From positions 124,001 to 188,000 of the forward strand of contig NZ_JABXYK010000006.1 of assembly GCF_013378445.1 (NCBI RefSeq): a stretch of DNA of 64,000 nt, read 5' to 3'. Of this stretch, positions 27,369 to 36,209 are shown piece by piece (position 1 is the stretch's first letter; every line of letters begins with the position of its first letter). Made by a program: the position numbers and the translations under genes. The notes under the pieces are model-generated. The model did not search any database, was not told where the DNA came from, and was given only the letters and a program-made list of their open reading frames with translations. The stretch is from Mycoplana rhizolycopersici (GTDB lineage: Bacteria; Pseudomonadota; Alphaproteobacteria; Rhizobiales; Rhizobiaceae).

Positions 27369-29858
27369 GTGCCAACTTTTTCGACAAGCCTTGAGAAAGC
27401 GCTTCATCAGGCACTGACTTACGCCAATGAGCGCCACCATGAATACGCCACGCTTGAGCATCTGCTCCTGGCGCTGATCGACGACGCCGATGCGGCAGCC
27501 GTCATGGGCGCCTGCAACGTCAATCTCGAAAGCCTGCGCAAGACCGTGTCCGACTATGTCGACAACGACCTTGCCAACCTGGTGACGGGATACGAGGAAG
27601 ATTCCAAGCCGACTTCAGGCTTCCAGCGCGTCATCCAGCGCGCCGTCATCCACGTCCAGTCGTCCGGCCGCGAGGAAGTGACCGGCGCCAATGTGCTGGT
27701 CGCCATCTTCGCCGAGCGCGAAAGCCACGCCGCCTATTTCCTGCAGGAGCAGGAGATGACGCGCTACGACGCGGTGAACTTCATCTCGCACGGCATCGGG
27801 AAGCGTCCGGGTTCCTCCGACGCGCGCACGGTGCGCGGGGCCGAGGAAGGCGATAACGAGCAGAAGCAGACGCGCGCGCAGGGCGAGCAGGAGGAGGCCG
27901 GCAAGAAGCAGGACGCGCTCTCGGCCTACTGCGTCAATCTCAACGAGAAGGCCAAGAACGGCAAGATCGACCCGCTGATCGGCCGACACGCCGAGGTCAA
28001 CCGGACCATCCAGGTGCTGTGCCGCCGCTCGAAGAACAATCCGCTCTATGTTGGCGATCCCGGCGTCGGCAAGACAGCTATCGCCGAAGGCCTTGCCAAG
28101 CGCATCGTCGAGGGCAAGGTGCCTGAGGCACTGCAGGACGCCACCATCTTTTCGCTCGACATGGGCACGCTGCTCGCAGGCACCCGCTATCGTGGTGACT
28201 TCGAGGAGCGGCTGAAGCAGGTCGTCAAGGAACTCGAGGAGTATCCGGGTGCGGTGCTCTTCATCGATGAAATTCACACGGTCATCGGCGCCGGCGCGAC
28301 CTCGGGCGGCGCAATGGACGCGTCGAACCTCCTGAAGCCGGCGCTTTCCTCCGGTGCGATCCGCTGCATCGGCTCGACCACCTACAAGGAATACCGGCAG
28401 TTCTTCGAAAAGGACCGGGCGCTCGTCCGTCGCTTCCAGAAGATCGACGTCAACGAGCCGACCATCGATGACGCGATCGAGATCATGAAGGGCCTGAAGC
28501 CTTATTTCGAGAACTATCACAAGCTCAAGTACTCCAATGAGGCGATCAAGACCGCCGTCGAGCTGTCGGCCCGCTACATCTCCGACCGCAAACTGCCGGA
28601 CAAGGCGATCGACGTGATCGATGAGACGGGGGCGGCGCAGATGCTGCTGCCGGCCGGCAAGCGGCGCAAGCTGATCACCGAGAAGGAGATCGAGGCGACG
28701 ATTGCGACAATGGCGCGCATTCCGCCGAAGACGGTTTCCAAGGACGACGAGCAGGTGCTTGCGAACCTGGAGAAGGAACTGCGCTCGGTCGTCTACGGCC
28801 AGGACCTGGCTATCGAGGCGCTGGCCTCGGCCATCAAGTTGGCGCGGGCGGGCCTGCGCGAGCCGAACAAGCCGATCGGCTGCTACCTGTTCTCGGGCCC
28901 GACCGGCGTCGGCAAGACGGAGGTGGCAAAGCAACTGGCTGCGTCGCTCGGCGTCGAGCTTCTGCGCTTCGACATGTCGGAATACATGGAGCGGCACACG
29001 GTTTCGCGTCTGCTCGGTGCACCTCCCGGCTATGTCGGCTTCGACCAGGGCGGCCTTCTCACCGACGGCGTCGACCAGCATCCGCATAGCGTGCTGCTGC
29101 TTGACGAAATCGAGAAGGCGCATCCGGACCTGTACAACATTCTGCTGCAGGTCATGGATCACGGCTCGCTGACGGACCATAACGGCAAGAAGATCGACTT
29201 CCGCAACGTCATCCTGATCATGACGACCAATGCGGGCGCTTCCGACATGGCCAAGGCTGCGATCGGCTTCGGTTCGTCCAAGCGCGAAGGCGACGACATG
29301 GAGGCGATCAACCGCCTGTTCACGCCGGAGTTCCGCAACCGCCTCGATGCGATCATCCCGTTCGGCTCGCTGCCGACGCCGGTGATTCACCAGGTCGTGC
29401 AGAAGTTCGTCATGCAGCTGGAAACGCAGCTGTCGGAGCGCAACGTCACCTTCGAACTGCAGCCGGAGGCGATCGCCTGGCTGGCCGAGAAGGGTTACGA
29501 CGAAAAGATGGGTGCGCGGCCGCTGGCCCGCGTCATCCAGGAAAACATCAAGAAGAAGCTTGCCGACGAGATTCTGTTCGGCAAGCTGAAGAAGGGCGGC
29601 GTCGTCCGCGTCTCCGTCGGTCCGAAGGAGGATGGCACCAAGGGCATCATCCTCGACGCCGTGCCGGAGACCGCTCCGATCAAGCCCAAGGCGGAAATCG
29701 CAAGCCCCGCCCGCAAGGCAGCCAAGCCGAAGAAGGCGAAGGAAACCGTTGCGGCAAGTTCTGCACCCAAGTCGAAGGCGGCCAAGGCGGAGGCCGAAAA
29801 GCCGGCCGCACCGGCCCGCAAGGGCAGCGGCGTGCCGAAGGTGCCGCGCAAGAAGTAA
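27369..29858 (+). CDS. clpA: ATP-dependent Clp protease ATP-binding subunit ClpA
   Basis: AAA+ unfoldase that feeds substrates to ClpP. The 829-residue protein has the double Clp N-domain (about 1-145), AAA-1 with Walker A GDPGVGKT and Walker B VLFIDEIHT, AAA-2 with GPTGVGKT and LLLDEIEKAHP, and the D2-small domain. After about residue 760 a low-complexity tail rich in Lys, Ala and Pro (PKAEIASPARKAAKPKK and similar) extends the usual ClpA end by roughly 65 residues. A terminator follows. Confidence 0.98.
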   Translation: MPTFSTSLEKALHQALTYANERHHEYATLEHLLLALIDDADAAAVMGACNVNLESLRKTVSDYVDNDLANLVTGYEEDSKPTSGFQRVIQRAVIHVQSSGREEVTGANVLVAIFAERESHAAYFLQEQEMTRYDAVNFISHGIGKRPGSSDARTVRGAEEGDNEQKQTRAQGEQEEAGKKQDALSAYCVNLNEKAKNGKIDPLIGRHAEVNRTIQVLCRRSKNNPLYVGDPGVGKTAIAEGLAKRIVEGKVPEALQDATIFSLDMGTLLAGTRYRGDFEERLKQVVKELEEYPGAVLFIDEIHTVIGAGATSGGAMDASNLLKPALSSGAIRCIGSTTYKEYRQFFEKDRALVRRFQKIDVNEPTIDDAIEIMKGLKPYFENYHKLKYSNEAIKTAVELSARYISDRKLPDKAIDVIDETGAAQMLLPAGKRRKLITEKEIEATIATMARIPPKTVSKDDEQVLANLEKELRSVVYGQDLAIEALASAIKLARAGLREPNKPIGCYLFSGPTGVGKTEVAKQLAASLGVELLRFDMSEYMERHTVSRLLGAPPGYVGFDQGGLLTDGVDQHPHSVLLLDEIEKAHPDLYNILLQVMDHGSLTDHNGKKIDFRNVILIMTTNAGASDMAKAAIGFGSSKREGDDMEAINRLFTPEFRNRLDAIIPFGSLPTPVIHQVVQKFVMQLETQLSERNVTFELQPEAIAWLAEKGYDEKMGARPLARVIQENIKKKLADEILFGKLKKGGVVRVSVGPKEDGTKGIILDAVPETAPIKPKAEIASPARKAAKPKKAKETVAASSAPKSKAAKAEAEKPAAPARKGSGVPKVPRKK

Positions 29859-29878
29859 AGCCTGCCGATGCAGGTCCG

Positions 29879-29909
29879 ATGCCGGGCGGGAAACCGCCCG
29901 GCATTTTCA
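29879..29909 (+). terminator. terminator after clpA
   Basis: ATGCCGGGCGG (29879-29889) pairs with CCGCCCGGCAT (29894-29904) in a perfect 11-bp stem around a GAAA-type loop, followed by TTTT. It lies 20 bp beyond the clpA stop. Confidence 0.9.
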
Positions 29910-29930
29910 TGTGTCATGCCGGGATGAAGA

Positions 29931-30677
29931 ATGGACGCCGAGGCGACAATCGATGAACAGACGAGCCGCTACTGGTTCGTTCAGGGCATGCGCGGTCTCT
30001 GGAGCTTGCCCGCGATCATCCTGATGCTCTCCTTCGTCGGCTTCGCGGCGTTTACGGCCGAAGTCGGAATTCCGGTGGAGCAGGTGATGTTCATGACCGG
30101 CGTGGTCTGGGCGCTGCCGGCCAAGGTCATACTTGTCGGCACGATGCTGTCGGGGGCGAACCTCCTGACCGCGTTCATCGCGGTGACGCTGTCCTCGGTT
30201 CGCATGATGCCGATGGTGGCAGCACTGGTGCCGGAAATCCGCACGCGCAAGACACCCACATGGCTCCTGCTGATCCTGTCGCATTTCGTCGCCATCACGG
30301 CCTGGGTGTTTGCCATGGAACGGGCGCATCAGGTGCCGCGGTCCGGGCGGGTGGCCTACTTCGCGGGGTTCAGCACAACGCTGACGCTGGCAAACGTGCT
30401 CCTGGTCGGCGTCGCCTACTTCCTGGTGGCGCAGTTTCCGCCCATTGTCGGCGCCTGCCTCTTCTTCCTCACGCCCGTCTATTTCCTGAGCTCGATCTGG
30501 GTCTCCGCCCGCCACCGGGTGATCTACTGGGCGCTTGGCGTCGGGCTGGTGTCGGGTGTCTTCTTTCATGAAGTGGCGCCGGAGTTCGATATCCTGCTCG
30601 CTGGCGTCATCGGCGGAACGCTCGCCTGGGCGGCCGAGCGGCACTGGCGTCTGCGGCAGGCCGGGAGCGCTCCGTGA
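29931..30677 (+). CDS. azlC: AzlC family branched-chain amino acid exporter, large subunit
   Basis: A 248-residue inner-membrane protein with several hydrophobic helices and the AzlC pattern near residues 24-60 (LPAIILMLSFVGFA, VWALPAKVILVGTML). AzlC works with AzlD to export branched-chain amino acids or analogues. The downstream gene is an AzlD-like protein starting on the azlC stop codon, supporting the assignment. Substrate not determined here. ATG 29931 is close behind the clpA terminator; an alternative ATG would shorten a hydrophilic N-tail. Confidence 0.9.
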   Translation: MDAEATIDEQTSRYWFVQGMRGLWSLPAIILMLSFVGFAAFTAEVGIPVEQVMFMTGVVWALPAKVILVGTMLSGANLLTAFIAVTLSSVRMMPMVAALVPEIRTRKTPTWLLLILSHFVAITAWVFAMERAHQVPRSGRVAYFAGFSTTLTLANVLLVGVAYFLVAQFPPIVGACLFFLTPVYFLSSIWVSARHRVIYWALGVGLVSGVFFHEVAPEFDILLAGVIGGTLAWAAERHWRLRQAGSAP

Positions 30678-31015
30678 CCATCGACGCGCTTTGGCCTTAC
30701 GTCTTCATCGTGGTTGCGGGCTGGCTCGCAACGGACATCTGGCGTTGGCTTGGCGTGCTCGCTGGTAACAGGATCGATGAGAATTCGGAGATGATGAACT
30801 GGGTGAGGGCGGTGGCGACGGCGCTCGTGGCAGCGGTCATCGCCAAGCTGATCGTCTATCCGACCGGTGAACTGGAGACCTCGCCGCTTTGGCTGCGGGT
30901 CGGTGCGATCGCGATCGGGGCGGCAGCCTTCTTCGCCTTTCGCCGAAACCAGCTCGCCGGCATCGTGGCTGCCATGGCGGCGCTGGCCGTCGGACTCCTT
31001 GCCCTCGGCGCCTGA
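30674..31015 (+). CDS. azlD: AzlD family branched-chain amino acid exporter, small subunit
   Basis: A 113-residue membrane protein with about four hydrophobic segments, the usual size of AzlD. It begins with GTG 30674, overlapping the azlC stop by 4 nt (GTGA), so translation is coupled to azlC and the two subunits are made together. The AzlD similarity is partly inferred from size, hydropathy and position. It converges on the HIT gene 28 bp away. Confidence 0.8.
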   Translation: MTIDALWPYVFIVVAGWLATDIWRWLGVLAGNRIDENSEMMNWVRAVATALVAAVIAKLIVYPTGELETSPLWLRVGAIAIGAAAFFAFRRNQLAGIVAAMAALAVGLLALGA

Positions 31016-31043
31016 GCGCCAAGGGCAAGGGTTGGTCGAGGCG

Positions 31044-31469
31044 TCAGGCGCCGAGGGCGTCGCGCAACTTTTTCGCGTTGGCCGTCAATATGCCCTGGTC
31101 TTCCATCGTGCCGGAATGCGGCTTCAGCGGTATGCCCTCGAAGCGGGGGATGACGTGGAAATGCAGGTGGTAGATCGTCTGGCCGGATGCTGGCTCGTTG
31201 AACTGGATCACGGTCACGCCGTCCGCCTCGAAGGCCTCCTTGGCCGCAATCGCGATTTTCTGCACGACGGGTATGACCTGCGAAAGCGTCTGCGGATCGG
31301 CATCGAGGATGTTGCGCGACGGCATCTTGGGTATGATCAAGGTATGCCCGGTGCCCTGCGGCATCACGTCCATGAAGGCCAGCGCATGCTCGTCTTCGTA
31401 CACCTTGTGCGAGGGGATTTCCCCACGCAGGATCTTGGCGAAAATATTGCCGGGATCGTAGGCGCTCAT
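31044..31469 (-). CDS. HIT family nucleotide hydrolase
   Basis: A 141-residue histidine-triad protein (HINT/AMP-lysine hydrolase branch) that cleaves phosphoramidate or related adenylyl bonds. The catalytic triad is H101-H103-H105 in HLHFHVIP; the N-terminal IFAKILRGEIPSHKVYED segment is typical of this branch. Physiological substrate unknown. A GGAGA site lies 5-9 nt before the ATG. It is the last gene of a minus-strand group RidA, glycerophosphodiesterase, DUF482, HIT. Confidence 0.95.
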   Translation of the reverse strand: MSAYDPGNIFAKILRGEIPSHKVYEDEHALAFMDVMPQGTGHTLIIPKMPSRNILDADPQTLSQVIPVVQKIAIAAKEAFEADGVTVIQFNEPASGQTIYHLHFHVIPRFEGIPLKPHSGTMEDQGILTANAKKLRDALGA

Positions 31470-31523
31470 ATCGGTCTCCTTTAGGTTTGCGGCCGGTGGC
31501 CGGAATGATTTGCGCCGGGAATG

Positions 31524-32720
31524 TCAGTCCTCGTCCGGCGGGCGATCTCCACCCTTGCGGAATGGCCCGTGTTCGGCCAGCCATTCGCCGGTCTCGGCGA
31601 CGTCGCGGCGTTCGCGTTCCAGATAGTCCGCCACCGCGCGGCGAAGTCCGGGGTGGGTGATATAGTGGGCCGAGTGCGTCGTCACCGGCATATAGCCGCG
31701 CGCCAGCTTGTGCTCTCCCTGCGCGCCGGCTTCGACGCGAGCGAGGCGGTGGGCGATCGCGAAATCGATCGCCTGGTGGTAGCACACCTCGAAATGCAGA
31801 TAGGGATGATCCTCGATGCAGCCCCAGTGGCGGCCGTAGAGCGCATCCCCGCCGATGAAATTGATGGCGCCGGCGATGTAGCGCCCGCCGCGCCTGGCCA
31901 TGACCAGCAGGATGTCGCTGGCCATGCGCTCGCCGATCAGCGAGTAGAATCTCCGGGTTAGATAGGGGCGCCCCCACTTGCGCCCGCCCGTATCCATGTA
32001 GAAGGCGAAGAACTGGTCCCAGATGTCCTCGGTCAGGTCGTCGCCGGTGAGCCAGTCGATCTGAATTCCGCTCTCCAGCGCGGAGCGCCGCTCCTTCTTG
32101 AGTGCCTTGCGCTTGCGGGAGGCCAGGGTCTGCAGGAACTCGTCGTGCGAAGCGTAGCCGGGGTTGAGGAAATGGAACTGCTGGTCGGTGCGGTGCAGGA
32201 AGCCGGCTTCCTCGAGCGCCGGCATTTCGTCCGCCTCGACGAAGGTGACGTGGGCGGAGGACAGTTCGTTGCGGCGCGCCAGTTCCCGAAGTCCACCGGC
32301 CAGCGCCTGGCGCACCGGAGCGGGGTCGAGATCGTGGCGATGAAGCAGGCGCGGCCCCGTCGCCGGGGTGAAGGGGACGGAGGCCTGCAGCTTCGGATAG
32401 TAGCGTCCGCCGGCGCGCTCGAAAGCGTCTGCCCAGCCGTGGTCGAAGACGTATTCGCCCTGACTGTGGTTTTTCAGATAGGCGGGTGCAGCCCCCAGCA
32501 GCGTGCCGTCCTTCTGTTCCAGCAGCAGATGCTGGCCGAGCCAGCCGGATTTGGCCGTGGCCGAGCCCGATTCTTCAAGCGAGGACAGGAAAGCATGGCT
32601 GACGAACGGGTTGTAGGTCGCCCCGGTCAGGCCATGCGCGGCCCCCGAAAGGCGCGCCCAGTCATCCGCCGGGATCTCGGCAAAGGACTGGACGACGCGT
32701 ATCCGGTAGGCATCAGCCAT
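31524..32720 (-). CDS. GNAT family N-acetyltransferase, DUF482 (peptidogalycan-type)
   Basis: A 398-residue member of the DUF482/COG3146 family, GNAT-fold proteins with a FemAB-like tandem arrangement. Family signatures are NPFVSHAFLSSLEESGSA near residue 37 and the C-terminal HWGCIEDHPYLHFEVCYHQ segment near 310. Function is unproven; transfer of an acyl or aminoacyl group in envelope synthesis has been proposed. It starts 2 nt after the glycerophosphodiesterase stop, so it is in the RidA operon. Confidence 0.9.
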   Translation of the reverse strand: MADAYRIRVVQSFAEIPADDWARLSGAAHGLTGATYNPFVSHAFLSSLEESGSATAKSGWLGQHLLLEQKDGTLLGAAPAYLKNHSQGEYVFDHGWADAFERAGGRYYPKLQASVPFTPATGPRLLHRHDLDPAPVRQALAGGLRELARRNELSSAHVTFVEADEMPALEEAGFLHRTDQQFHFLNPGYASHDEFLQTLASRKRKALKKERRSALESGIQIDWLTGDDLTEDIWDQFFAFYMDTGGRKWGRPYLTRRFYSLIGERMASDILLVMARRGGRYIAGAINFIGGDALYGRHWGCIEDHPYLHFEVCYHQAIDFAIAHRLARVEAGAQGEHKLARGYMPVTTHSAHYITHPGLRRAVADYLERERRDVAETGEWLAEHGPFRKGGDRPPDED

Positions 32721-32722
32721 TG

Positions 32723-33451
32723 TCAGGCGACCAGTTGTTCACGCGGATCGAAGCCCTCGAAGGTCATCTGGTCCGCTTCGGCGCGGGTCTTTTCCACACC
32801 CTCCAGACCGTGGACGGTCCAGGTGATGACGGGGATACCGGCCTTGCGTTCCTTGCTGATGAAGGAGTTGGGCAGGTGGCCGTAGTGATAGGAGATGAAG
32901 TCGAGGCCGAGTTGCATCGCCTCCTCGTGCACGAAGAAGGTCTCCGGCTCGGCGCCCTCGGCGGTCAGGCCGACGGGACGCGGAGCGTCGAGCGCCTTGA
33001 GATCCTTGAGCAGCCAGTGGTCGAAGCTCATCAGCGCGATCGGACCCTTGTAGTCCTCGATGATCTCCAGAACGCTTGCGGCAAAGCCTTCGTCGTCGCC
33101 CCGGCGGCCCTTCAGCTCGATGACGAGCGGCACACGGCCGTCGACGAGCTTCAGCAACTGAGACAACGTCGGGATCCTGTCCTTCGTGCCGCCCACCGAG
33201 AGCATGCCGAGTTCGCCGGAAGTCTTTGCGCGCACGTCGCCGGGAATGGCGCACAGGCGTTCCAGATCGTCGTCATGAAAGACGACGGGGACGCTGTCCG
33301 AGGCATATTGCAGGTCGCATTCGATCGCAAATCCCGCCTCGATCGCGCGGGAAAATGCCGAGAGCGTATTTTCCCATACTTTGCGGTTCATGTCGTGGTA
33401 GCCGCGGTGGGCGATCGGCTGGGCGGTCAGCCAGGGAATATCGCGCGGCAT
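32723..33451 (-). CDS. glycerophosphodiester phosphodiesterase
   Basis: A 242-residue cytosolic GDPD enzyme that cleaves glycerophosphodiesters from lipid turnover to glycerol 3-phosphate and an alcohol. Active-site residues visible: H15-R16 (IAHRG), E44 and D46 (IECDLQ) that bind the metal, and the general acid H59 (VFHDDDL). There is no signal peptide, unlike periplasmic GlpQ. Its ATG overlaps the RidA stop by 1 nt. Confidence 0.94.
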   Translation of the reverse strand: MPRDIPWLTAQPIAHRGYHDMNRKVWENTLSAFSRAIEAGFAIECDLQYASDSVPVVFHDDDLERLCAIPGDVRAKTSGELGMLSVGGTKDRIPTLSQLLKLVDGRVPLVIELKGRRGDDEGFAASVLEIIEDYKGPIALMSFDHWLLKDLKALDAPRPVGLTAEGAEPETFFVHEEAMQLGLDFISYHYGHLPNSFISKERKAGIPVITWTVHGLEGVEKTRAEADQMTFEGFDPREQLVA

Positions 33452-33915
33452 CAGGCAATTTCCATGATGGCGTCGATCTCGACGGCTGCGTTCAGCGGCA
33501 GCGCGGCCATGCCCACGGCCGCGCGGGCATGCTTGCCCGGCTCGCCCAGCGCGTTGACGAGGAGGTTGGAGGCGCCGTTGATGACGAGGTGCTGTTCGAT
33601 GAAAGTCGGAACAGATGCCACGAAGCCATTGATTTTGATGATTCTCTTGATTCGGGACAGGTCGCCGAGGGCGGCCTTAGCCTGGGCGAGCAGGTTGACG
33701 GCGCAAAGCTCGGCCGCCTTCTGGCCGGTCGCAACGTCCACATCCTTGCCGAGATGCCCGGTCACGGCGATCTTACCGTCGGCGATGGGGAGCTGGCCGG
33801 ATATGTGAAGGATCGAGCCGCTGATCACGTAGGGAACGTAGTTTGCGGCAGGAGCCGCGGCGTCTGGGATCGTGTAGCCGAGTTCCTTGACCCTGGTCTC
33901 GATTTCAGCGGACAT
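33451..33915 (-). CDS. RidA family protein
   Basis: A 154-residue member of the RidA/YjgF/UK114 superfamily, which deaminate reactive enamine/imine intermediates. The sequence fits the longer RidA subgroup (family pattern LHISGQLPIADG near residue 34 and FVASVPTFIEQHLVINGAS near 97). The arginine that defines active imine deaminases was not located with confidence, so the activity is unproven. GGAGA precedes the ATG; it heads the minus-strand operon. Confidence 0.92.
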   Translation of the reverse strand: MSAEIETRVKELGYTIPDAAAPAANYVPYVISGSILHISGQLPIADGKIAVTGHLGKDVDVATGQKAAELCAVNLLAQAKAALGDLSRIKRIIKINGFVASVPTFIEQHLVINGASNLLVNALGEPGKHARAAVGMAALPLNAAVEIDAIMEIA

Positions 33916-34130
33916 GCTTCGTCTCCATCCTTGCGATCATTTTGGCCTTGCCGTCGAAGGGGCGGCAGGCGCCGATTGTCGTTTTTCAGGACGGCATGCC
34001 CGGAGCTGTGCGCAGGCGCGCCGCCTCGATTGCGTTTTCTGTTACAATGCGGCATGCAAATGCAAATGCGCCTCGCTCTTGCCGAATGTGTTCTTATAAC
34101 ATCGCGGCCGAGTTCAACAGGAGGAAACGG

Positions 34131-34949
34131 ATGTTTCGCTCAACCTTTGTCCCGGCCGTGTCCGCCGCGGCCATCCTGGCAGCGATGCCGTTCAGTTCCG
34201 TTTCCGCAGCCGGCCTGGCACCGCATCGGGCGGTCTATGACCTGCAGCTGAAGGACGCGTCCGAGCGTTCCGGGATAGCAGGAATGTACGGCCGGATGGT
34301 CTACGAGTTCAACGGCAACGCCTGCGAAGGCTACACCGTCAGCTTCCGATTCGTCACCCAGATCAATACGGGCGAGGAGACGCGCCTGACGGACCAGCAG
34401 ACAACCACCTATGAGGACCTGAAGAATCGCAGCTTCCGCTTCCTGACCCGCTCCTTCACCGACGACAAGCTCGACAAGGAAGTGCGCGGCAATGCGCGCG
34501 ACGAAAAGAATGGCGTCAACGTCGAACTGACGGCGCCCGATACGCGGGCAGTGGAGCTTGGAGAAAGTGTCTTTCCGACCGAGCACATGCTGGAACTGAT
34601 CGAGCGGGCGAAGAAGGGCGAGCGGTTCTTCGAAGCGCGAATCTTCGACGGTTCGGATTCGGGCGACAAGGCGCTGATGACGACGACGATCCTCGGCAAG
34701 AAGGAAATGCCGGGTTCTGACGACCCGGATGCCGCCAAGGCGGGCACTTTCGCAAAGCAGGCGTTCTGGCCGGTGACGATCGCCTACTACAACGACGATA
34801 CAAAGGGCGATGCGCTTCCGATCTACCGCATGTCGTTCAAGCTCTACGAGAACGGCATCACCCGCGACCTGACGATGGACTACGGCGATTTCGTGCTGAC
34901 GGGAAAGCTTGCAAACCTCGAACTGTTCCAGCCGGCGGATTGCAAGTAG
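34131..34949 (+). CDS. eipB: cell envelope integrity protein EipB (DUF1849)
   Basis: A 272-residue periplasmic protein. A signal peptide is evident (basic N-terminus, hydrophobic core to about residue 24, cleavage near VSAA-G). The mature start LAPHRAVYDL and the segment DQQTTTYED match EipB of Brucella, a beta-spiral protein needed for envelope integrity and able to bind TPR proteins. Conserved cysteines C65 (NACEGY) and C271 near the end probably form the family disulfide. ATG 34131 has an AGGAGGAA site 5 nt upstream. It is divergent from the RidA operon and independent of rpsB. Confidence 0.9.
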   Translation: MFRSTFVPAVSAAAILAAMPFSSVSAAGLAPHRAVYDLQLKDASERSGIAGMYGRMVYEFNGNACEGYTVSFRFVTQINTGEETRLTDQQTTTYEDLKNRSFRFLTRSFTDDKLDKEVRGNARDEKNGVNVELTAPDTRAVELGESVFPTEHMLELIERAKKGERFFEARIFDGSDSGDKALMTTTILGKKEMPGSDDPDAAKAGTFAKQAFWPVTIAYYNDDTKGDALPIYRMSFKLYENGITRDLTMDYGDFVLTGKLANLELFQPADCK

Positions 34950-35045
34950 GCGGTCCGTATCGCCCTCCTTTTTCTTCGAGCGGGGTTGATTTCGCCGCCG
35001 ACTGAGGTTAAGGGCAGCGCATTCCACACGTGAGGCATGGGGCTT

Positions 35046-35112
35046 TCCGGGAGAAATCCGGACCGCTCCGCCGGTGGCAGGGCCAAGGGGTCCTGCTGTT
35101 CGCCTTGCGGAG
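35046..35112 (+). promoter_or_regulatory. structured mRNA leader of rpsB (candidate autoregulatory site)
   Basis: Two hairpins can form ahead of the rpsB ribosome site: TCCGG/CCGGA (35046-35050 with 35058-35062), and a nested structure with CTCCGC/GCGGAG (35066-35071 with 35107-35112) enclosing GCAGG/CCTGC (35077-35081 with 35092-35096). rpsB leaders in other bacteria bind protein S2; this one is only a structural guess. Confidence 0.4.
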
Positions 35113-35138
35113 GTTCAACCGGAAAAAGGAGAAAAGGC

Positions 35139-35903
35139 ATGGCATTGCCTGATTTCAGCATGCGCCAGCTTCTGGAAGCTGGTGTCCACTTCGGCCACCA
35201 GACCCACCGCTGGAACCCGAAGATGAAGCCGTACATCTTCGGCGACCGTAGCAACGTCCACATCATCGACCTCGCTCAGACCGTTCCGCTGCTGCATCGC
35301 GCGCTGCAGGTCGTCAGCGACACCGTCGCCGGTGGCGGCCGCGTCCTGTTCGTCGGTACCAAGCGCCAGGCATCGGACATCATCGCCGACGCCGCCAAGC
35401 GTTCGGCCCAGTACTACGTCAATGCCCGCTGGCTCGGCGGCATGCTGACGAACTGGAAGACGATCTCGAACTCGATCCAGCGCCTGCGCAAGCTCGACGA
35501 GATCCTTTCTTCGGAAGCTTCGGGCTTCACCAAGAAGGAGCGCCTGAACCTCGAGCGCGAGCGCGAGAAGCTGGACAAGGCTCTCGGCGGCATCAAGGAC
35601 ATGGGCGGCACGCCGGACCTGATGTTCATCATCGACACCAACAAGGAGTCGATCGCGATCCAGGAAGCCAAGCGTCTCGGCATTCCGGTCGTCGCCATCA
35701 TCGATTCGAACTGCGATCCGGACCCGATCGACTTCCCGATCCCGGGCAACGACGACGCTTCGCGCGCCATTGCGCTCTACTGCGACCTGATCGCGCGCGC
35801 TGCCCTCGACGGCATCGCCCGTCAGCAGAGCTCGTCTGGCCGCGATCTCGGCGCTTCGGCTGAAGCCCAGCTCGAGCCGGCTCTGGACGACGCCCAGGCC
35901 TGA
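35139..35903 (+). CDS. rpsB: 30S ribosomal protein S2
   Basis: The 254-residue S2 protein of the small subunit. It has the standard opening ([23 protein letters not shown]) and [23 protein letters not shown] in the second half, plus a short Gln/Ala-rich C-tail. ATG 35139 follows AAAAGGAG; the open frame upstream covers the leader. Encoded ahead of tsf, as in almost all bacteria, but with a terminator between them. Confidence 0.98.
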   Translation: MALPDFSMRQLLEAGVHFGHQTHRWNPKMKPYIFGDRSNVHIIDLAQTVPLLHRALQVVSDTVAGGGRVLFVGTKRQASDIIADAAKRSAQYYVNARWLGGMLTNWKTISNSIQRLRKLDEILSSEASGFTKKERLNLEREREKLDKALGGIKDMGGTPDLMFIIDTNKESIAIQEAKRLGIPVVAIIDSNCDPDPIDFPIPGNDDASRAIALYCDLIARAALDGIARQQSSSGRDLGASAEAQLEPALDDAQA

Positions 35904-36209
35904 TAGGGTCGGGCGCGGAACGCACTGATTGCGTCCGTTAAGGAATCTGGACAAGGCCGTTTGCCTCCAAAAAGGTCGAGCGGCCTTGTCTGTTTTGCCA
36001 CAGATGCGCGCGAGATCCGCGCGATCATGGCGCGGCAGGGGCTGATCCGTCATCACCCTGTCATGCGCAAGGTGGATTGGCTGCCGCCACGCTGGTCTTG
36101 TCCGCGGGACGCGGCCAACGGCGCCATTGAATTGAAATCGCGCTAGCGTCGCGCGGGAATTGTCCAATTTCCGTGAAACGGTGCGCAGAACCCGCAAAGA
36201 GGCGAGACG
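35904..36209. other. rpsB-tsf spacer
   Basis: This 306-bp gap begins with the rpsB terminator and ends with the tsf ribosome site (AGAGGCGAG). A 61-codon frame inside it shows no recognisable product. Nothing else was identified. Confidence 0.7.
35950..35996 (+). terminator. terminator/attenuator between rpsB and tsf
   Basis: GACAAGGCCG (35950-35959) and CGGCCTTGTC (35981-35990) form a perfect 10-bp stem, followed by TGTTTTG. The large loop contains a shorter alternative stem. It lies 47 bp after the rpsB stop, so tsf may be transcribed by read-through or its own promoter. Confidence 0.8.

Noticed and set aside
27615-29390. 591-codon minus-strand frame inside clpA
   Set aside because: Antisense shadow of clpA; no domain visible.
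35961-36146. 61-codon frame between rpsB and tsf
   Set aside because: Starts inside the terminator loop and shows no ribosome site or family.
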